Part shown: positions 34,888 to 46,574 of the stretch, in pieces
Layout of the letters: every line of letters starts with the position of its first letter
Position numbering within the stretch: the first letter of the stretch is position 1
Source of the DNA: Paragyromitra xinjiangensis
Lineage: Eukaryota; Ascomycota; Pezizomycetes; Pezizales; Discinaceae
DNA: 64,000 nucleotides
NCBI GenBank assembly: GCA_038503065.1
Contig: JBCAMK010000009.1
Span: 806,001 to 870,000 of the forward strand
Reading direction: 5' to 3'
Position numbers and translations under genes: made by a program
The notes under the pieces: model-generated
What the model was told of the DNA's origin: nothing
The model's database searches: none
The model's input: the letters and a program-made list of their open reading frames with translations, nothing else

Positions 34888-36234
34888 ATGGCTCCCTATA
34901 GACTCATTCCCGCCCTCTCAATCTTCTCTCTTGCCCTTGCGGGAACTCCCACTTTCTCAGACCCCACCGCTGATATAGCTATCCCCTCACCCTCCACATC
35001 GGCCCTCTCTACGGCCGAAACTCTTCCAGATATCCACCAAACTCGTCGCCTTGACCGCCTCCCCGCATCCCTTTATGCCCCAAGTAAGCCATTCGGGGGC
35101 TCCAAAGCAACGAAATATTTGGAGAGTGAGGAGGCCGACCCAGCCTCCGTCACTGTTATCATCCCTCCCTCTGATACAGATCTCTCCAGCCCCTCTGCCA
35201 TCGAAACCCCTACCGAGCTTGAAGCAGCCGAATTTCGCCGTGAGACCAAACACACTAACAAGGGCTTCTGGTCTGATCTCTTCCGCACCATCACCGGCTC
35301 CCGGTCTTCCTCGTCTGCTTCCTCTATCATCGATAAACGCGATAGTCTAGCACCGAGCCTCCCTCAGCTAGACCTAGGACCAACGTTCGACGGAAAGGAC
35401 ATCACAGATGCGATATTCCCGGGATTTACCAAGAGAGATGAAATTCTCGATACCGACCCCCTTCCAACTGTCGAAGCTCCAATCGCCCCTCCTAGTCAGC
35501 AACCCAGGGGAAACCCTAAAAACAAGGGCCTTTGGTCCGGCTTTGCTCTCGGATACCATCTCTTCGGGAGTCCTCCATCATCTGTGTCACCCTCCCGCTC
35601 CAACTCCAGAAGTCGCCCGAAGCCTGCTAGTGTGGCGCCAACTCTCCCCCAACTCGACCTTGGTCCAGCCTTCGATGCAAACGACATGACAGCCAACTAC
35701 GAGCAGCACGCTAATCCGTGGACGTTTGAAAAAACCAAGAGAGATCCAGAAGGTAAAGATTCCGATCCAGGTTAGTAGTTTTCATTCTCTAGTACCTTAG
35801 TATCATCTAACACCCTTACAGAAACCACCGGAATAGCTCCTCAATCCGCGCACCCACACCTCCACCCTATGATTGGACTCTCGCTCGCCACAATTGTAAA
35901 ACTACACCGCGATGTGCGCCTCACCAATCCCTTCAGTAAAAGCTCCTCCCACAGCGCCACGGCTCTTGTCGGCACTCCGTTCTCTGCCTCTGCCAGCGCT
36001 TATAACCGTCCAATGTCGCACAAGCAGCCGGCACAGCTGCAAAATGAAGTTCCCAAAGAATGGAGACTTGAGCGAGTTATTCTTCCTTTAGGGATGCCGG
36101 GTGTGGTTTTCTTGTGGTTGTTGTGGTTGTTGGCTATTTGTGTAGCGCTTTTTTATGTTAGTTTTCATACGGCAAGGGAGAGTAGAGCAAGGCAGCGGGA
36201 GGTGTTGCCGAGGTTTAATGAGAAGGAGATGTAG
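34888..36234 (+). CDS. Secretory-pathway protein with internal duplication, KR (Kex2-type) sites and C-terminal membrane anchor
   Basis: Exons 34888-35770 and 35822-36234 (51-bp intron) encode 431 aa. Residues 1-18 look like a signal peptide (MAPYRLIPALSIFSLALAG). Two diverged tandem copies of one module occupy about 124-183 and 212-285. Each opens with NKG(F/L)WS, continues through a Ser/Arg-rich stretch, has a near-identical core (APSLPQLDLGPTFDGKD; APTLPQLDLGPAFDAND) and ends in TKR followed by Asp. KR pairs lie at 150-151, 182-183 and 284-285. Near the C-terminus a hydrophobic segment (LGMPGVVFLWLLWLLAICVA) is followed by basic residues, so the protein is probably membrane-anchored. I do not recognise the family. 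Kex2 processing is an inference from the dibasic sites; the function is unknown. Confidence 0.8.
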
Positions 36235-36910
36235 ACGGTAAATAGGAGGGTATGTGGTTGGACTAAGGGCCTTTTTGTATTGATGATCTTGTTGATGTAT
36301 ATTTTTCCTGATTAGTTTTGTTGCCTTGGTGCTCACTTGCGCGCTCACACGCTTGTGGCTTTATCTTTTTCTTTTTCCTTCCTTTTTCTCTATACCGGGG
36401 ATAATAAATTAAGCCCATTTTGGGACAAAATTAAATATTTTGCTGTTGAGACTGCTCACGGTGGCCCTGTCATATGATAAATAGCTCGCGCCTAATTCCG
36501 AGACGCCATAGGTGAAAGGAGAAGTCTAACAAGATCAGCAATAGAACGCAACAAAAATCACATTCGATTAGTGCTATGTGCAGGTTAAATGAGAAAAAGT
36601 CAACTCCTAGCGTTGGTTGTCGTGATATGCTTCGGTGCACGTGGCAGCTTAGTTGGTTTGGACTAAGGAATGCGCTAGTAGCGGGGTAATATTATATTTA
36701 TGTTGCCCTGCTTGCTCTTGCTTTCTTCACTTGATCTTCCATCAATTATAATCATCGTTAATCACCGGCAATCGTAAACGTTCATAACATTAATTATTAC
36801 AACACAGCCGCCCTCCTGTAGTGTCTACACGTTTTAAGAACATATCAACATCACTCGCTCAAAACTAGCATGATGGGCCCACTCACCCACTAAGCTTATC
36901 TTCTACTCCT
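36235..36910. other. Intergenic (convergent gene ends)
   Basis: 3' flanks of the duplicated membrane-protein gene (+) and HAUS1 (-). No further gene or repeat seen. Confidence 0.55.
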
Positions 36911-37863
36911 TCAGCTCCCCACCATGCTATCATAAAGTTTTTCTCTCCTCCTCTCCAGCTCCTGCAACTCCATAGCAACCCGCTCAACCTCTAGCCGTGC
37001 CAGATCTTTCTCAGGTGGCAGCCCTTGGAACCCTCGTGCCTGTGCTTCCAAGTTGAGAACGTGCTCTTTCAATGCTAATACGGCCTTCTCCTGCTCGATG
37101 AGTGCTTCAACTGTGACGCCAGACGCGGCACGAGAAGAGGCGTATTCATTCTACTTCAGGTTAGCATAGTTCCACGAACACACCAGGTAAGAGAGTTTAC
37201 CTCAAGTGCCTCAATTCGTTCTTCATAATCCTCAGTCTTATGCTGTAGGTGCCGACTAGTCCTCGTCCACTCTGCAACCTGTCCCGCAAGCTCAGGAGGG
37301 ATTTTATATTCACTCCCGTTCTCGAGCCTCCTAAGTTGTTCTCTCAGCAAATCCAAGTCGCGCTTGAGCTTTTTGTGCAGGCTATCAATACGGAGAGTTT
37401 GTTGTGTAATAGAGAACTCTTCTTTCGTCAGGTCTATCAGATTCGATGCCAGCTTCTGAGAGCTGGTTGATGTGGATCCCAGTGCTACTGATAGGAGAGC
37501 TATCGAGTTGAGAGCTCGCGTTCCATCCGGGGTGAGGTTCTCTTCCAACTCTGCCAGTACACTCTCCTCCGTCTTCCCGAGCTCGGCAATTTCTTCATCC
37601 CGCTTCTTCAGTTCAGCCAGAGCCTTCTCCTTGACTTTTTTTTCCAGTGCCCGTTCCTCGTCTGCAGTTTCGTTAGCAGCAGCGAGGGCGAGGAGAGCTT
37701 TAAGCGTGTCTGGGTTCCTCTCGAAAGATGGTATGGGTGGTGGGTGACGAGTAATGAGCCATTGATCGACGTAGGACCAGTCTTTTGCAAGCTGCGACTG
37801 CTGCCGAGCAGCAGAAGGGGAGAAAACTTTCGCGGGAGACCAGATGTCGCGGTAGTCTGCCAT
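36911..37863 (-). CDS. HAUS1: HAUS augmin-like complex subunit 1
   Basis: Exons 37863-37201 and 37150-36911, joined over a 50-bp phase-0 intron (GTAAAC donor, CTAAC branch, TAG acceptor), encode 300 aa, about the usual HAUS1 length. The N-terminus is diagnostic: FSPSAARQQSQLAKDWSYVD followed by a QWL helix and PSFERNPDTLKALLALAAAN. The rest is nearly continuous coiled coil (EERALEKKVKEKALAELKKR, and further heptads to the end). Augmin binds spindle microtubules and recruits gamma-tubulin for branching nucleation; many filamentous fungi keep it while budding yeasts have lost it. The ATG at 37863 begins the conserved MADYRDIWSPAKVF. Confidence 0.9.
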
Positions 37864-38496
37864 TGAAGCCTTTCCGAGGGAGATTGGCTGAGTTGGCTGT
37901 AGAGTGACGTTGGAGAAGGGTTAGGGGTGTATTGCTGCTGTAAGGTTAGGGTAGGGTTACAACTTCACCAACAACAAACCCGATCTCACCATTTCATCCA
38001 ACCACCAACCAATCAGGCAGGAACAAGGTTAATAGAAACTTTACGCAAACAGATTCAGCCCCGATTTCTAGTTTCTGATTGGTCAAAAATCAGGGCTGGC
38101 CCGGGGCGCGAAGCCTCTATTATTTACTCAAGCACCACACCAAGTTCCTCGAGGCTTTGTGATATGGTACGAGAAGGCGTGGAGGATGAGCTGGTAACCT
38201 GGTTCACACCCTCTTCAGAGAAGTATTTTTTTATAAAGCCTCAGCTGCCGTTTTCAGGACCCTGGTTGTCAGATTAGCCTAGGCTTCCCAGCTCACCCCC
38301 ACGCCTCCTCACACCACACTTGAGGGAAGATGTAGTCACCAAACCGAATTTAAACCCAAGGACAGTAGTTTGCGTGCCAAAGCAATCCCATCGCCCTCTG
38401 TTCTCGCCGCCTCAATATATCGAAGATACTCACCACCCTAGAACCTTCGAGCACAAGAACTACTCTACTTCAAATCTAAAAGACTATCTGTTAACC
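37864..38496. other. Divergent intergenic region between HAUS1 and the ankyrin gene
   Basis: Shared 5' flank of two divergent genes. The frame of the ankyrin gene is open back to 38320 but the upstream codons do not match the F-box-like start seen in its paralog. No other feature seen. Confidence 0.55.
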
Positions 38497-40602
38497 ATGG
38501 CACTCAAATTTCCAACCGAGCTACTCTACATCATCGCAAAAGATCTCAGAACCAGAGATCTCAATTCCCTCCTCCAAACAGACCGCTATCTAAACATCAT
38601 CTTAACACCACTTCTCCACAAAGTGATGCTCCAAGACAAAAACAGATTGCTTCACTGGGCGGCCAGAAAAGGCCGCGAGGCCATGGCCGAAATGTTACTA
38701 AAGAACGGCGCCGACATCGATGCCGCAACCAATCAAGGAAAGACACTATTGCTCCTTGCAGTAGAAACTGGTCGCAGCTCAATGGTCAAGTGGCTTCTGA
38801 GCAAAGGTGCTTCTGTTACCGCCGTAGACGGATACCAAAGGACGGTGCTCCACACCGCCGTGTTGAAGAATGGACACGAATCGATAGCCAGACTGCTCGT
38901 TGAGAAAGGCGCCGACATAGACGTACAGGAAGCCAGTTGGATGACCCCGCTGCACCTCGCGATATTCTATCACCGTGTGGATATAATAGATCTCCTAATC
39001 AAGAAGGGATGCAATTTCAACCCCGGGTACGACACCCCAGACGCAGAGACACCGCTACAGCAGGCTACACGCCAGAGGGACGTAGAAATCGTCGATATGC
39101 TACCTGATGCAGGTGCCAGCGTTTCCCACCAGGGCGTGACCGGTAGTACACCATTCTACGAGGCCGCAAAAAGGGAAATAAAAGCAATCGAAATAGCGGC
39201 GCTGCTCCTCGAGAGAGGTTCCGACATCAATGCCGCAGACAGCAAAGGACAAACACCATTGCATTTTGCAGTAGGAACTGGTCGCAGCCCAATGGTCAGC
39301 TGGCTTCTGAGTAAAGGTGCTTCTATTACCACCGTAGACAAATACCAAGTGGCGGTGCTCCACATCGCCGTGCGGAATGGACACGAATCGATGGCCAGAC
39401 TACTCATTGAGAAAGGCGCCGACATAGACGCACAGGGACTCAACAGAAGGACCCCGCTGCACCTCGCGATATTCTATCACCGTGTGGATATAATAAATCT
39501 CTTAATCGAGAAGGGATGCAATGTCAACTCCGGGTACGACACCGCAAACTCAGAGACACCGCTACAGCTGGCTGCAGGCCAGTCGAACGTAAAAACCGTC
39601 AATATACTACTTGATGCAGGTGCCAGCGTTTCCCGCCGGGGCGTGACCGGCTATACACCATTCTACGAGGCCGTAAAAAGAGGAATAGAAGCAATTGAAA
39701 TAGCGACGCTGCTCCTCGAGAGAGGTTCCGACATCAATGCCGCAGACAGCAGAGGAAAGACACCATTGCATTTTGCAGCAGAACTTGGTCGCATCCCAAT
39801 GGTCAGATGGCTTCTGAGTAAAGGCGCTTCTGTTACCACCGTAGACAAATCCCAAGGGACGGCACTCCACGCCGCAGCGCTCTACGATACCGCAAAAAAG
39901 GGTATAGAGGCAGTGGAACTGGTGGGGCCACTCCTCGAGAGAGGATCCGACATCAATGCTGCAGACAGCAGAGGAAAGACACCATTGCATCTTGCAGCAG
40001 AAACTGGTTGCAGCCCAATGGTCAGGTGGCTTCTGAGTAAAGGTGCTTCTATTACCGCCGTAGACAAATCCCAAAGGACGGCGCTCCACGCCGCCGTGTT
40101 CCACGAGAACGCAAAAAGGGGTATAGAGGCAGTGGAAGTGGCGGGGCTACTCCTCGAGAGAGGTTTCGACATCAATGCCGCAGACAGTGAAGGAAAGACA
40201 CCATTGCATCTTGCAGCAGAAACTGGTCGCAGCCCAATGGTCAGGTGGCTTCTGAGTAAAGGTGCTTCTATTACCGCCGTAGACGAATCCCAAAGGACGG
40301 CACTCCACACCGCCGCGTTACGCAATGCATCCATCGTTAAAGTACTTATAGAAAAAGGCATTGACATCAACGCTCAAGATTGCGATGGCAATACTGCACT
40401 ACATTTAGCCGCACCCCACGGGCGCCGTACACGTAATACGTTAAGTGAATTGTTGAAACGCGGGGCAGACGTCGCAGTCCAGAACAAGAAGGGTTTAACT
40501 CCACAGATAACTACGAGCAACGACGCTGCACCTCACTATAAATCAGAGCGATGGTTCCGATCCGAACTTGATGACCAAGCCCCTCTTAGAAGGAGGCGCT
40601 GA
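38497..40602 (+). CDS. F-box-like/ankyrin-repeat protein with near-identical tandem repeats
   Basis: A single exon of 701 codons from the ATG in TTAACCATGGC. The first 40 residues are an F-box-like helix pair (FPTELLYIIAKDL, NSLLQTDRYLN), also seen at the start of the gene at 46575-47951. The rest is about eighteen ankyrin repeats. The repeats show recent higher-order duplication: a unit of about 508 bp occurs twice (38713-39222 and 39223-39729) and a 219-bp unit starts at 39730, 39949 and 40168. The frame runs into a premature stop at 40602 because of a 22-bp insertion at 40504-40525; the natural ending continues in another frame to 40762. The encoded protein, if made, would probably join a ubiquitin ligase or act as a binding scaffold. 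Target unknown. Confidence 0.85.
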   Translation: MALKFPTELLYIIAKDLRTRDLNSLLQTDRYLNIILTPLLHKVMLQDKNRLLHWAARKGREAMAEMLLKNGADIDAATNQGKTLLLLAVETGRSSMVKWLLSKGASVTAVDGYQRTVLHTAVLKNGHESIARLLVEKGADIDVQEASWMTPLHLAIFYHRVDIIDLLIKKGCNFNPGYDTPDAETPLQQATRQRDVEIVDMLPDAGASVSHQGVTGSTPFYEAAKREIKAIEIAALLLERGSDINAADSKGQTPLHFAVGTGRSPMVSWLLSKGASITTVDKYQVAVLHIAVRNGHESMARLLIEKGADIDAQGLNRRTPLHLAIFYHRVDIINLLIEKGCNVNSGYDTANSETPLQLAAGQSNVKTVNILLDAGASVSRRGVTGYTPFYEAVKRGIEAIEIATLLLERGSDINAADSRGKTPLHFAAELGRIPMVRWLLSKGASVTTVDKSQGTALHAAALYDTAKKGIEAVELVGPLLERGSDINAADSRGKTPLHLAAETGCSPMVRWLLSKGASITAVDKSQRTALHAAVFHENAKRGIEAVEVAGLLLERGFDINAADSEGKTPLHLAAETGRSPMVRWLLSKGASITAVDESQRTALHTAALRNASIVKVLIEKGIDINAQDCDGNTALHLAAPHGRRTRNTLSELLKRGADVAVQNKKGLTPQITTSNDAAPHYKSERWFRSELDDQAPLRRRR

Positions 40603-40762
40603 CCCGAATACCCAAAACAAAACCAATGGAATGACAGCATTGCACTATGCAGCATGTTATGGTATGGGCTGTGAGCTTCAGGAAAGCCTTTTTGCAGAGT
40701 CTGGTGCCGACTCTTCAATACGGGACAACTATGGGCACACAGCTTATGACCTAGATGAATAA
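40526..40762 (+). pseudogene. Frameshifted 3' end of the ankyrin gene
   Basis: Read one frame off from the upstream ORF, this segment gives a good continuation of the ankyrin array: LHLTINQSDGSDPN, then LLEGGADPNTQ, NGMTALHYAACYGMG and a capping GADSSIRDNYGHTAYDLDE before a stop codon. Leaving out the 22 bases 40504-40525 brings a TP / LHL ankyrin signature into register, so the insertion is the likely cause of the break. An intron of that size would be far shorter than any other in the window. Confidence 0.75.
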
Positions 40763-43700
40763 TTATATTCTGGCTTATTTTCTATCTATTCACTAGTATC
40801 AGTTTTCCTATTCCGTTTTTCGTCCCTTCATAAAGCAAGTCCCTTTACATACTATATTCACAGAGCCATTGTATAACAGGCTGCGATTTGTGTACCAATT
40901 GTTTATTATATGGTCATGTATCTCGCCATTACATGCTAGTCACATGTAATGTATTCTGGAAAGTTCTATTTGTTATTTGCCGTCGCAGCCATACTCTTGG
41001 AGGTTGATACTATGAGTCACTTAGTTTCTATGGGTTTCCGCAGCGCTGCATGAATTTAGTATAAAAGGAAAGCTAGTTTTCTTTCCTTTTCTCCTTTTTT
41101 TGGGGGGCACACTCAAACACTGAAGTCAAGCATGTAGTCAAGTCTAATATACCGTAGAAACTCGGCATCTTCGTTACCCATAAAACGCCACCTTAGTCTG
41201 GCTTAGACCAGCCCAGCGGTAAAAGACTGCAATGCCACAGCAACCGACCATCCAACATCGCACTAATACTTTCATGTGATCTAAGGTAAAGGTTTACAGG
41301 CGTAGAGAGGGCTATAAGAGGCTTTAGGCCTATCGCTTTTACACCCCTTTATCGGCGTTTGGGATGGTGGATTAGCTGTCAAAATGTCAAAATACAGGTT
41401 CAGTACGCCGAGAAATACCGCTTTATTTCGCGGTTAAGCCTCGAGGCGTAATGCAGAGTAGAGAGAGAAAAGCCTACAAGAAAGGTCTTAGATTCCGGTT
41501 TTTAGCCAATGGAGGGAGCCAATTTACTGTATGGTTCAGGACTGCCACCTATGGTATGAGTGCAACCTATTTGCACTAGTCAAAAGCGTAGCAGAGACAC
41601 CCGAGGCAGCTTTCCTGCGAAATAAAACGGTACCATATAGATGGCGTCACAAGCCATGATTAAGAACTAAGGGCAACCTCAACGAAATGGACAGCAAAAA
41701 AAAGGGGTCGCGGGCGCAAGCGGCTCTACTTGGGCCGTTGCTTTTAAGCTTTTGGGAGATTTGGTATCAATTATTTTGTTCGCTGAACGGCCGGTTGCTG
41801 TAGTCGTAGTTAGTTGCTGTAATCCCCTACCGTTGATCCAAAGTAAATACTCCCTAGAATAGGCTTACTAGTTAGCAACGAGTTTAAACCCCCTGCACCG
41901 AGATACCGAATTTTACTATAATAGCACAACTTAAACTATTACTTGCACCTCGGTTACACATTGCAGGAATTGAAATACTATGTAATTTGAACTCAGGATG
42001 TAGGCTTTTACTGACTTCATAGTAGTTTTAAAATAGATGAAACTATGCCGTCCAGGAAGCCATCCAGGTACTCCACACAGTGGCACACCCACAGCACTAG
42101 ATCCCATCACTAGATATACTTAGCGAAATAATGAAAAACGAAACCCCCTCGAAAGGGTAAATACTTCTATCACAAAATATCACTCGATATCGCCCAATTA
42201 TTTGCTAGTGATGAAAACCTCTGAATATATGCAAGTGTCGGGTCAATAGAAAAGGCTCCATTGAATGGCTTGCCGGTCTCCCAAAGCAGTTCCGCATAGC
42301 CCGAATACCCACCAAATAAACAAGAGCCTATGAAACAGTGGAGACACGTAGGGGAAGCCTATACTGGTAGTGGTAGCTTCTCCAACAACTTTAGAACGTG
42401 TACGCAAGCCTATCGTTCTACCCAATCCTCCTCGTCTTGAAAAATTCTCCAGAGTTCTAGGGAAACTATCCCATGCAAGAATAAAAAGGCAGATACGAAT
42501 TGCCACATACACATCAACCTCTTTAGTTTAAAACACTGTTTAACATCACTCTGCTCATAAAAACATTAATAAGCAGTCGCAAGTTAAGCAATAGATATAG
42601 TTCGAATAAACCAACCAAATAACTTCCAGTACTACAAACTAAGGAACCAATGATCGAACAGCTTCGTCATAGATCTAGGTGATCATTTAGCTTCCGAAGA
42701 CTGAATATCTAGTACGGCCTATAGCTGCTGGTATGGGTGTGTCCCATGGAAGTAGCCAATTATTTACTTCCAAACATAAACGTTGAACACCCTCAGGTCC
42801 GTAAAACAGATTTCATTCACGTCAATAGCCCACTCCCACAGAGAACAGTTGCACATGCAAACCACGTTATCAGCACACCCGACTCCTAGAAGTTTCAATC
42901 CCCACTAGAAATCGCAGCAAATTGATTAGTACCCGCCAGAGAATTAGTTCCCAATCTTGCGCATTATCCCAATCCCTCCAAAGCAAAAACGGGCAGTCAC
43001 AATATAACCAGACGGACCCACGCTAGCAACCACATATCTAAACCCTCGTCTCAGCTTCTACATCTTCTCCAGCAAGCCGAATAAAGCCCCTCCATAGTAC
43101 CTCCATATTCAAAACCCTAAGTCCACAACGCAGCAACATTCCCCATTTCCACAAAAGTAACCGTCTACGAACAACAAAGTAAACAGCGAGGCTAACATCC
43201 AGCAGTCCGCCGTACACTGCCTACCTCACCTTAAGTCTCCAACCCAGCTCCATCACGACATAACAAATATCAACCCTACAACCCACAACGAAGTAGACAC
43301 CCACAAGGCAGAGCCATCCATACGAGCTAAAAATTTACTTCTACACCTTCCAACCCCCCCGCATACGAAAAGCAAGCACCACGGCAGTGAGTGTTTCAGG
43401 TTGCCGAAGACGTAGGCCATAGATATTCCCAAATAGCATAACCCCCCAAACCAAGTAAAGAGCAAATACACTGAACAGAGCTATCCAAACCCCAATCCGC
43501 CTGATCATAACCGCCCCGCCCCGACCACCTCCTCCCCGCAGAATCTAAATGCCATAATACCGTAAACGTCCGAGTGGACATTAATCCAAGGCAAACTACA
43601 TGTACCTAAATCACGCCATCCCAACAACCTACCAGTACGTACAATTGCCCTATAAGAACATGAAACCGGAGTGAACCCACCCCTACAAGGCAGATATCCC

Positions 43701-44345
43701 TCTAGTTAATCACTGGCGCATACAAAATAGCCTCTACTAGGTCCGGTTTACATATTCTTATAAGGTGATTGCGCCGTAATACTAACACTCTCAACCCACC
43801 GTCAAACAAAACCTGCGCATAAAACCCCAGTCCAGCACATCTCTGCGTGAACCAAAAAAACCCCTTACACCAAAAGCAGCATCCAAAAGCCCAAAAAGCC
43901 CACAATAAAACCCCTCCCATCATCTGCGTGTAAAATCTGCGTGAAACCCACTGCGCAACACCACGCATCCCCACAATTCACCAACCAACCATACCTGCCG
44001 CCCTAAAAATCACGTTAAGGTACATGTACTCCCACGCGCAAACCCACGCAAGTAGGGAAAAAAAAAAACTTTAATAATCTACAAGCGAATCCACGTCATG
44101 CGCAGTAGGTTGGGTTTTAAACTTATTTATCATCGTGAATCGGCCAGTCTATGAGCTTTAAAATTTCCCCCAGTATTTTCCGTTGATAAGGCCTACGATT
44201 TAGACTAAGATTCTTTTTTTTTTCAATTTTCTCTGAAATTCCACGCCTCCTTCCCAATAAAAAAAAATACAACCCGAATAATACAGAACGCGAAGTCAAA
44301 AAAAAAAAAAGAATAAGATACAAGAGTACAGCCGAAACCCCCCAC
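40763..44345. other. 3.6-kb gene-poor block
   Basis: No gene is supported. Minus-strand frames at 43253-43974 are Trp/Cys/Phe-rich in the way random frames over C/A-rich DNA are. The plus strand from about 42800 to 44000 is notably rich in C and A and poor in G. Two A-runs and T-runs lie around 44058-44310 in the 3' flank of the p58-like gene. Confidence 0.5.
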
Positions 44346-45963
44346 CTAAAACTGAAACTTAAACTGTCCACCACCCGGGAACCCCCCAGCGAAAGGATTC
44401 CCACCAGGAGCACCCTGCTGTCTGAACATAAACTGTTGACCTCCACCGTTCGCAAAGCCAGCAAACGGATGTCCACCCTGATTAAATGGATTCTGGCCCT
44501 CCTGGCTATTTGGATCATCACCACGATCGAACCTTTCCTTGAGCTCCGGGTTCGAGAGTACTTCATACGCCTCGTTGATGCTCGCCATTTTCTTTTCGAC
44601 CTCCTCTTTACTCAGATCGCCGCGGTATTTATCCGGATGGTACAGCTTCGTCATTTTACGGTACGCCTTCTTGATTTCACGCTCCGACGCGTCGCGAGAG
44701 ATCCCAAGAACTTTATAGTAGTCTTTCGTCTTGCTTCTTCGTAGCAGCGTATGCGCCTCTTGCTGCTTATCTGCGATTCTACGATCCCCTGGGTGTGCCT
44801 CCTTTGCTGTCTCGAGTACGCGGATAGCCTCCTCGAAGAGGTCTTCGGTCATTAGACGGGTGGCTTTATCTAAGAGGCCTGAGAGTGAGTTCGGGTTGAG
44901 ACGGAGGGCCTCGTCGCAGTACGGTCGGCCCTTCTTCGAGTTCATCTCGGTGTAGGCGTCGCAGGTGATGTCGAGGAGCTCTGCGAGGAGTTCCTGGGGA
45001 CATGCGTCGTTGAGGTAGCCGGCGGCTCTCATGGTTGTAATTTCGGATTTGACTTCGGCGAGGAGGCCGTCTTCGGGGTCGACGAGGAGCTTTGCGGCTT
45101 CGCTGTATTTACGTCTTTCGCGGAGGGTGGTGAGGCGGGTGGTGGATTTACGAAGGTTTTTGAGGCGGCGGAGGGTGGTGGAGCAAGGACGGGAGTCCGG
45201 GTCGCTGTGTAGACATTTACGGAGCTGGGCAGCGGCACGGTCGTAGTCATTGATAGAGTAGTAAAGAAGGGAAGCAATCTGGAGATGCGGGGTGATATCA
45301 CCAGAATTGATCTGGGCAACATGTCTAAAAAAACCCCATTAGCTATAAACCATAAATAATCATAATAAAAACGAGTTGTTACGTTAAATCCCCCACAGCC
45401 TCATGAACCTCCCCACGAGCAAGTCTACACCTCGCTCTCATATTCCTCAAACTCGCCATTCCCTGCGCCGACATAATCGCCGTCCCAGCATCAGTAATAC
45501 ACAGTTCCCAATCCCCCTTCTTCTCCGCCTCCTGCGCGCTAACGACCGCCCTTTCTGCCACATCAATATCAACAACCTCCTCACTATGTCCAGCGGCACG
45601 ATAATCCCTCCTCGCAGCATTCCAATCCCCCGACCTCGCCTTCAGCTTCGCACGCTGTAGCAACGCCGCCTCGAAATCCGGCTTGAGACTCAACACGGCG
45701 TCGAAATCAGCTGACGCCTGCGAGGACCTGCCAAGCGAGAGGTAGGTCGCTCCGCGCTTGAAGATTGTGAGGTAGTTGGACGGGTCCTTTTTGATTGCTG
45801 CGTCGAAGTGGTCGAGCGCCCCATGCATGTCGCCTTGGGCGAGGAGGGCGTTGGCGGAAGCGATGAGGGAGGAGACAGGGACGTTGGAGTCTGGGAGGTC
45901 GGAGGCAAGGGTGAAGGAGAGTATGGCGGCCGCGAGGGCGAGGCTGCGGAGTCGAATTATCAT
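44346..45963 (-). CDS. ER TPR/J-domain co-chaperone (p58IPK/DNAJC3-like)
   Basis: Exons 45963-45383 and 45324-44346, joined over a 58-bp intron, encode 519 aa; animal DNAJC3 is about 504. Residues 1-20 are a signal peptide (LRSLALAAAILSFTLAS). About nine TPRs fill 28-375 (ANALLAQGDMHGALDHFDAA; TIFKRGATYLSLGRSSQASA; YCDEALRLNPNSLSGLLDKA). The J domain at about 393-458 begins DYYKVLGI and keeps the HPD triad in LYHPDKYRG, so it should stimulate an Hsp70 ATPase. A Gly/Phe-rich tail (GGHPFAGFANGGGQQF) ends the protein. No C-terminal HDEL-type retention signal is visible (ends KFQF), as in the animal protein. It would work with BiP/Kar2 in the ER lumen. Regulation by the unfolded-protein response is likely from the family but no site was identified. 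Confidence 0.95.
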
Positions 45964-46574
45964 TGCGATGGTTGGGGTGGTCTATGGTCTATGATGGTGT
46001 GTAGGATGGCAGATGAGAGCTTCAAGCTGCAGCTGCAGGTACAATGAGAAGGGAGCTCCACGAGAAGGAGGACGAAGGGGAAGGAAAGAGCGACTAAGAC
46101 TCGTGTCGCTGGGACCTGAGGTAATTCCGTGGGAAAGAGTCGAACAAAGCGAATGTGGGGAAGAAGAGAGGAGAGGTTGAAAGGTGGCCGTATATGAAAT
46201 GTTGGCTGGAGCGTTTGTTCCAGGTGGCCTCTTTTGCTTAAAACTCAGTAACGCGAGATCATCTGATTAGATAAGATAAGATCTTCTATCCAACAAAGAA
46301 CAATACCGTATGTATTCCATTCAGTCGATGCCCGGAAATGGTGAATGATGAAACTGCAGAGACACATGTAGGTATACGAAATATCCCTCTGTTTGCGACA
46401 ATTAGCGAAAGTATCATAGAATTGTGAATCTGGCTACAGTCACCGCCCCGTTACACCCCTGCACCAAACACTTAATGTACTGCTAAATACTACCCATTCA
46501 GGATAATCACTCTTTAATTTAAAATATCATATTCAACTCAAAGAAACAGAACAATAGTCTAACCACCAACCCAT
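45964..46574. other. Intergenic
   Basis: 5' flank of the p58-like gene and 3' flank of the ankyrin gene downstream. No other feature seen. Confidence 0.5.

Noticed and set aside
40489..40513. Tiny 25-bp intron to explain the ankyrin frameshift
   Set aside because: Far below the smallest intron elsewhere in the window (48 bp), and it would shorten the repeat signature; the 22-bp insertion explains the register better.
43253..43974. Overlapping minus-strand frames of 60-90 aa
   Set aside because: Trp/Cys/Phe-rich composition mirrors the C/A-rich plus strand; no start context or motif.
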